A stretch of 64,000 nucleotides of DNA from Rhodoblastus sp963736175 (lineage in GTDB: Bacteria; Pseudomonadota; Alphaproteobacteria; Rhizobiales; Beijerinckiaceae), in contig CAVTNU010000002.1 in the NCBI GenBank assembly GCA_963736175.1, positions 434,001-498,000 on the forward strand. The letters are read 5' to 3'. The first letter of the stretch is position 1. The number at the start of each line of letters is the position of its first letter. Positions 61,652 through 64,000 of the stretch are shown in pieces. A program made the translations under genes and the position numbers. Below the pieces are notes generated by a model. It saw only the letters and a list, made by a program, of their open reading frames with translations. It searched no databases and was not told the origin of the DNA.

Positions 61652-62665
61652 ATGGCGCGCCGCACTCTGCTTTTCCTGGTTCTTGCGGGCATTGCCGGCC
61701 TCGCCGGCTGCTCGATCTATCAACGCGCCGAGCGTCCAGCTTGGCGCGCGCAGGCGGAAAACGCCTGTTTGGCCGCCAGGCGTGTGCAGTTTTCAGCCTT
61801 TATCCAGCCTGCCGCGCATGAGATCGACGGCCCCTCGATCTGCGGTTTGTCCCATCCGCTCAAGGTCACGGCGTTGCAGCAGGGCGAAGTGCTGTTCAAC
61901 TCCACCATGACCCTCGATTGCCCGATGGTCGCCGAACTCGACGCCTGGCTCGCCGAAGTCGTGCAGCCGGCGGCGCTCGCCCGGTTCGGCCAGAAAGTGA
62001 CGCAGATCGATAGCATGGGCTCCTATACCTGCCGCGGCATGAACAACCAGCCCGGCGCGCGCCTGTCGGAGCACTCGTTCGGCAACGCGCTCGACATCGG
62101 CGGTTTCCGTCTCGCTGACGGGCGCGTCATCACCCTGGTGCATGACTGGACGCGCGGCGACGAACAAACGCAGGCCTTTCTGCGCGACGTTCACAACGGC
62201 GCCTGCGATCATTTCACCACGGTGCTGAGCCCCGGTTCGAACGTATTTCACTACAACCACATTCACGTCGATCTGGCGATGCACGGGCGTTCGTCGCGCG
62301 GGCCGCGTCGCGTCTGCAAGCCCTATCCGCAAACGACGCCGGCGCCATTGCCTAACCGCAAGGACGATCTGCCCGACGCTCCCGCTATCGACGACGATCT
62401 CGATATCGCCCACGCCGCGCCGCCGTCAGCGGCGCCCAGCTACGCCATGCGCGCAGCCCCGGACCTCGCCGCGCCCGCGCAGCTCCAGCGCCGTCAGGCC
62501 TATGTTCAGGGCGGTCAGGCTCCCGACCAACGCGCCTTGACGCTGCACGCCTACGCTCCGCCAAAGCCGGTCGGCGCGGCCTATCCGGCGCGCGGCTCGA
62601 TCCGTTCCGACGGCGCCTTCGACCCGCAGGACGAGGACGTCGCGCCGACCTCGAAAATTCGCTGA
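61652..62665 (+). CDS. Extensin-like (C-terminal domain) lipoprotein
   Basis: This 337-residue exported protein has a lipobox near the N-terminus (LVLAGIAGLAGCSIYQ). The extensin-like C-terminal domain runs from about residue 35 to 230: LDCPMVAELDAWLAEVVQPA, SMGSYTCRGMNNQPGARLSE, HSFGNALDIGGFRLADGR and FHYNHIHVDLAMHGR. The SEHSFGNALDI and HIHVD motifs place His/Asp ligands like those of M15-type zinc peptidases, hinting at wall hydrolysis. The last 100 residues are Pro/Ala-rich and disordered. The ATG at 61652 gives a proper signal; the frame upstream to 61598 does not. Confidence 0.85.
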   Translation: MARRTLLFLVLAGIAGLAGCSIYQRAERPAWRAQAENACLAARRVQFSAFIQPAAHEIDGPSICGLSHPLKVTALQQGEVLFNSTMTLDCPMVAELDAWLAEVVQPAALARFGQKVTQIDSMGSYTCRGMNNQPGARLSEHSFGNALDIGGFRLADGRVITLVHDWTRGDEQTQAFLRDVHNGACDHFTTVLSPGSNVFHYNHIHVDLAMHGRSSRGPRRVCKPYPQTTPAPLPNRKDDLPDAPAIDDDLDIAHAAPPSAAPSYAMRAAPDLAAPAQLQRRQAYVQGGQAPDQRALTLHAYAPPKPVGAAYPARGSIRSDGAFDPQDEDVAPTSKIR

Positions 62666-62691
62666 CGAGCTTCAATCGGGTCGGGAGACTT

Positions 62692-64000
62692 CTAGGTTTT
62701 GAGGAACTTTCCCGCCAGCGCGTCTCCGATCAGTCGCCGCGTATTGTCGATGCCGTAAAGCGCCGCGAAAGAGCCGAAACGCGGGCCGCGGTTCTCGCCG
62801 AGCAGCACCTGGTAGAGCATGTTGAACCAATCGTTCGACACGCCGGGCCGTTCCGGCGTCGCGCCCTTGGCGTCGAGATTCTGGTAGCGCGGGATCGGCC
62901 GCGCGACGTCGTAGAGCAGCGTCTGCGCCATTTCGGCGCTGGCCTCGGCCGGCAGCGACGCGAGCGCCTCCTCCAGCTTGTGCAAGGCGTCGCGCTCCAC
63001 CTCGTCGGGCGCGCGATAAACCTTCTTCGGCCGCACGAAATCGCGGAAGTAGGCGACCGCATAGCCGATCATTTTGTCGAGCCGCGGATGGGTCTGCGCC
63101 GAGACGTTCGGCGCGTAGCGTTGCAGGAAGCCCCAGAGCACCGAGGCGTCCTCGCTGTTGGCGACGGCGGCGAGGTTAAGCAGCATGGCGAAGGAAATCG
63201 CGGTTCCCTTGCCGTCGCCGTGGCTGAGCAATTCAGGCTCCGGCGGCTCGCCAGCGTGAATGTGCCAGACCGGATTGCCGAGCCGCAATCTCCAGTCCTG
63301 CCGCGGATAGGCGTCGAGGAACGCCAGATACTCGTCGACGGCGCGCGGAATGACGTCGAAATAAAGCTTCTTCGCCTCGCGCGGCTTCCAGTACATGAAG
63401 AACGACAGGCTCTCGGGGCTGGCGTAGGCCAGCCATTCGTCGATGGTCAGGCCGTTGCCCTTCGACTTTGAAATCTTCTGGCCCTTGTCGTCGAGGAACA
63501 ATTCGTAATTGAAGCCCTCGGGCGGCGTTCCGCCCAAGGCGCGCACGATATCGCCCGACAGCTTGACTGAATTCGATCAGGTCCTTGCCGGCCATTTCGT
63601 AGTCGACGCCGAGCGCATACCAGCGCATCGCCCAGTCGGGCTTCCATTGCAGCTTGCAATGGCCGCCGGTGACGCTGCTCTCGAACCGTTCGCCGGTGTC
63701 GGGATCGCGCCAGGCGATCAGTCCCTTCGCCGCGTCGATCTCGTCGATCGCCACCTGCATGACGACGCCGGTGCGCGGGTGGATTGGCAGGAAGGGCGAA
63801 TAGGAGGCCGCGCGCTCGGCGCGCAGTGAGGGCAGCATGATCTTCTGCACTGCCTCGAACGACGCCAGCATATGCAGGAGCGCCTTGTCGAACCGGCCGG
63901 AGCGGTAATATTCGGTCGATGAAGCGAACTCGTAGTCGAAACCGAAGGCGTCGAGAAAGGCGCGCAGGCGGGCGTTGTTATGCGCGCCGAAGCTCGCGTG
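62692..64000 (-). pseudogene. lysK: Lysyl-tRNA synthetase class I, partial at right edge and frameshifted as sequenced
   Basis: The N-terminal part lies beyond base 64000. Visible motifs include HASFGAHNNARLRAFLDAFG, STEYYRSGRFDKALLHMLA, SVTGGHCKLQWKPDWAMRWY and, after the break, GFNYELFLDDKGQKISKSKG with the KISKS form of KMSKS. The C-terminal anticodon-binding part ends LIGDALAGKFLKT. At 63570 the first frame runs from GKDLIE into non-homologous FSQAVGRYR, while the adjacent frame carries KLSGDIVRALGG. Removing one base of the AA/TT pair at 63570-63571 gives GKDLIESVKLSGDIVRALGG. Class I LysRS charges lysine tRNA in many Alphaproteobacteria and is essential where it is the only LysRS, so a sequencing error is the best explanation. 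Confidence 0.88.

Noticed and set aside
1..64000. CRISPR arrays, insertion sequences, prophage, rRNA or tRNA genes
   Set aside because: No regularly spaced direct repeats, transposase or integrase motifs, or cloverleaf-like segments were found on reading both strands; gene content is uniform core genome.

Overview
The window reads as chromosomal core sequence from a GC-rich alphaproteobacterium of the order Hyphomicrobiales (Rhizobiales). It could be a Beijerinckiaceae/Methylocystaceae-type organism, but no family-diagnostic gene is present, so that is only a guess. The order-level call rests on gene content: a three-gene proton-translocating transhydrogenase next to a tiny aa3-oxidase subunit IV, PhaR with phaA-phaB, an lptC-lptA-lptB block beside a short RNase D, plant-type GshA, class I lysyl-tRNA synthetase, DUF465, DUF882 and extensin-like envelope proteins. 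Genes are dense on both strands. Several start with TTG or GTG. I see no tRNA, rRNA, CRISPR array, insertion sequence or prophage.

Layout. 1-5.6 kb: partial aminotransferase, mscL, a large hybrid histidine kinase with a symporter-like sensor, and a DsbA-fold isomerase. 5.7-11.2 kb: a fatty-acid beta-oxidation cluster (FadJ-type enzyme, thiolase, large acyl-CoA dehydrogenase). 11.4-14.4 kb: a polyamine-type binding protein, an aminotransferase and a lone cobinamide kinase. 14.4-16.5 kb: a three-gene envelope operon (DUF2946 protein, Cys-rich beta-barrel-like protein, TlpA thioredoxin), probably metal-related. 16.5-19.7 kb: phaB, phaA and the regulator phaR for polyhydroxybutyrate. 19.8-22.8 kb: lptB, lptA, lptC and RNase D. 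23-24.7 kb: a frameshifted metallo-beta-lactamase-fold hydrolase and a secreted GyrI-like protein. 25-33 kb: dapF-mtaB, recF, two hypotheticals, DUF465, purE-purK, rpsU. 33.4-35.7 kb: TPR lipoprotein, AEC transporter and a frameshifted YaiI-family gene. 35.9-39.2 kb: pntB, pntA2, pntA1 and a 48-residue aa3 oxidase subunit IV. 39.3-44.9 kb: ABC1 kinase, PEBP protein, alpha/beta hydrolase, SDR and oligoendopeptidase F. 45.4-46.8 kb: a sigma-54 response regulator, frameshifted. 47.2-52.4 kb: L,D-transpeptidase, DUF882 peptidase-like protein, kdsD. 52.4-57.4 kb: ispH, Kef-type antiporter, gshA, a small membrane protein. 57.7-61.6 kb: a 27-residue membrane peptide, a TetR regulator, an unknown protein and a membrane-anchored FAD oxidoreductase with a perfect palindrome just upstream. 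61.7-64 kb: extensin-like lipoprotein and a frameshifted partial lysK.

Themes. Carbon storage and fatty-acid turnover meet at acetyl-CoA and acetoacetyl-CoA (fad cluster, phaA/phaB/phaR). Outer-membrane and wall biogenesis recurs (lptCAB, kdsD, L,D-transpeptidase, DUF882, extensin-like, DapF). The transhydrogenase and GshA serve redox balance. The least explained parts are the TetR/FAD-oxidoreductase module, the DUF2946/TlpA operon and the 27-residue gene.

Data quality. Four otherwise well-conserved genes (near 23,323, 35,410, 46,332 and 63,570) are each broken by one base. One of them encodes lysyl-tRNA synthetase. Residual sequencing or assembly errors are the simplest explanation.
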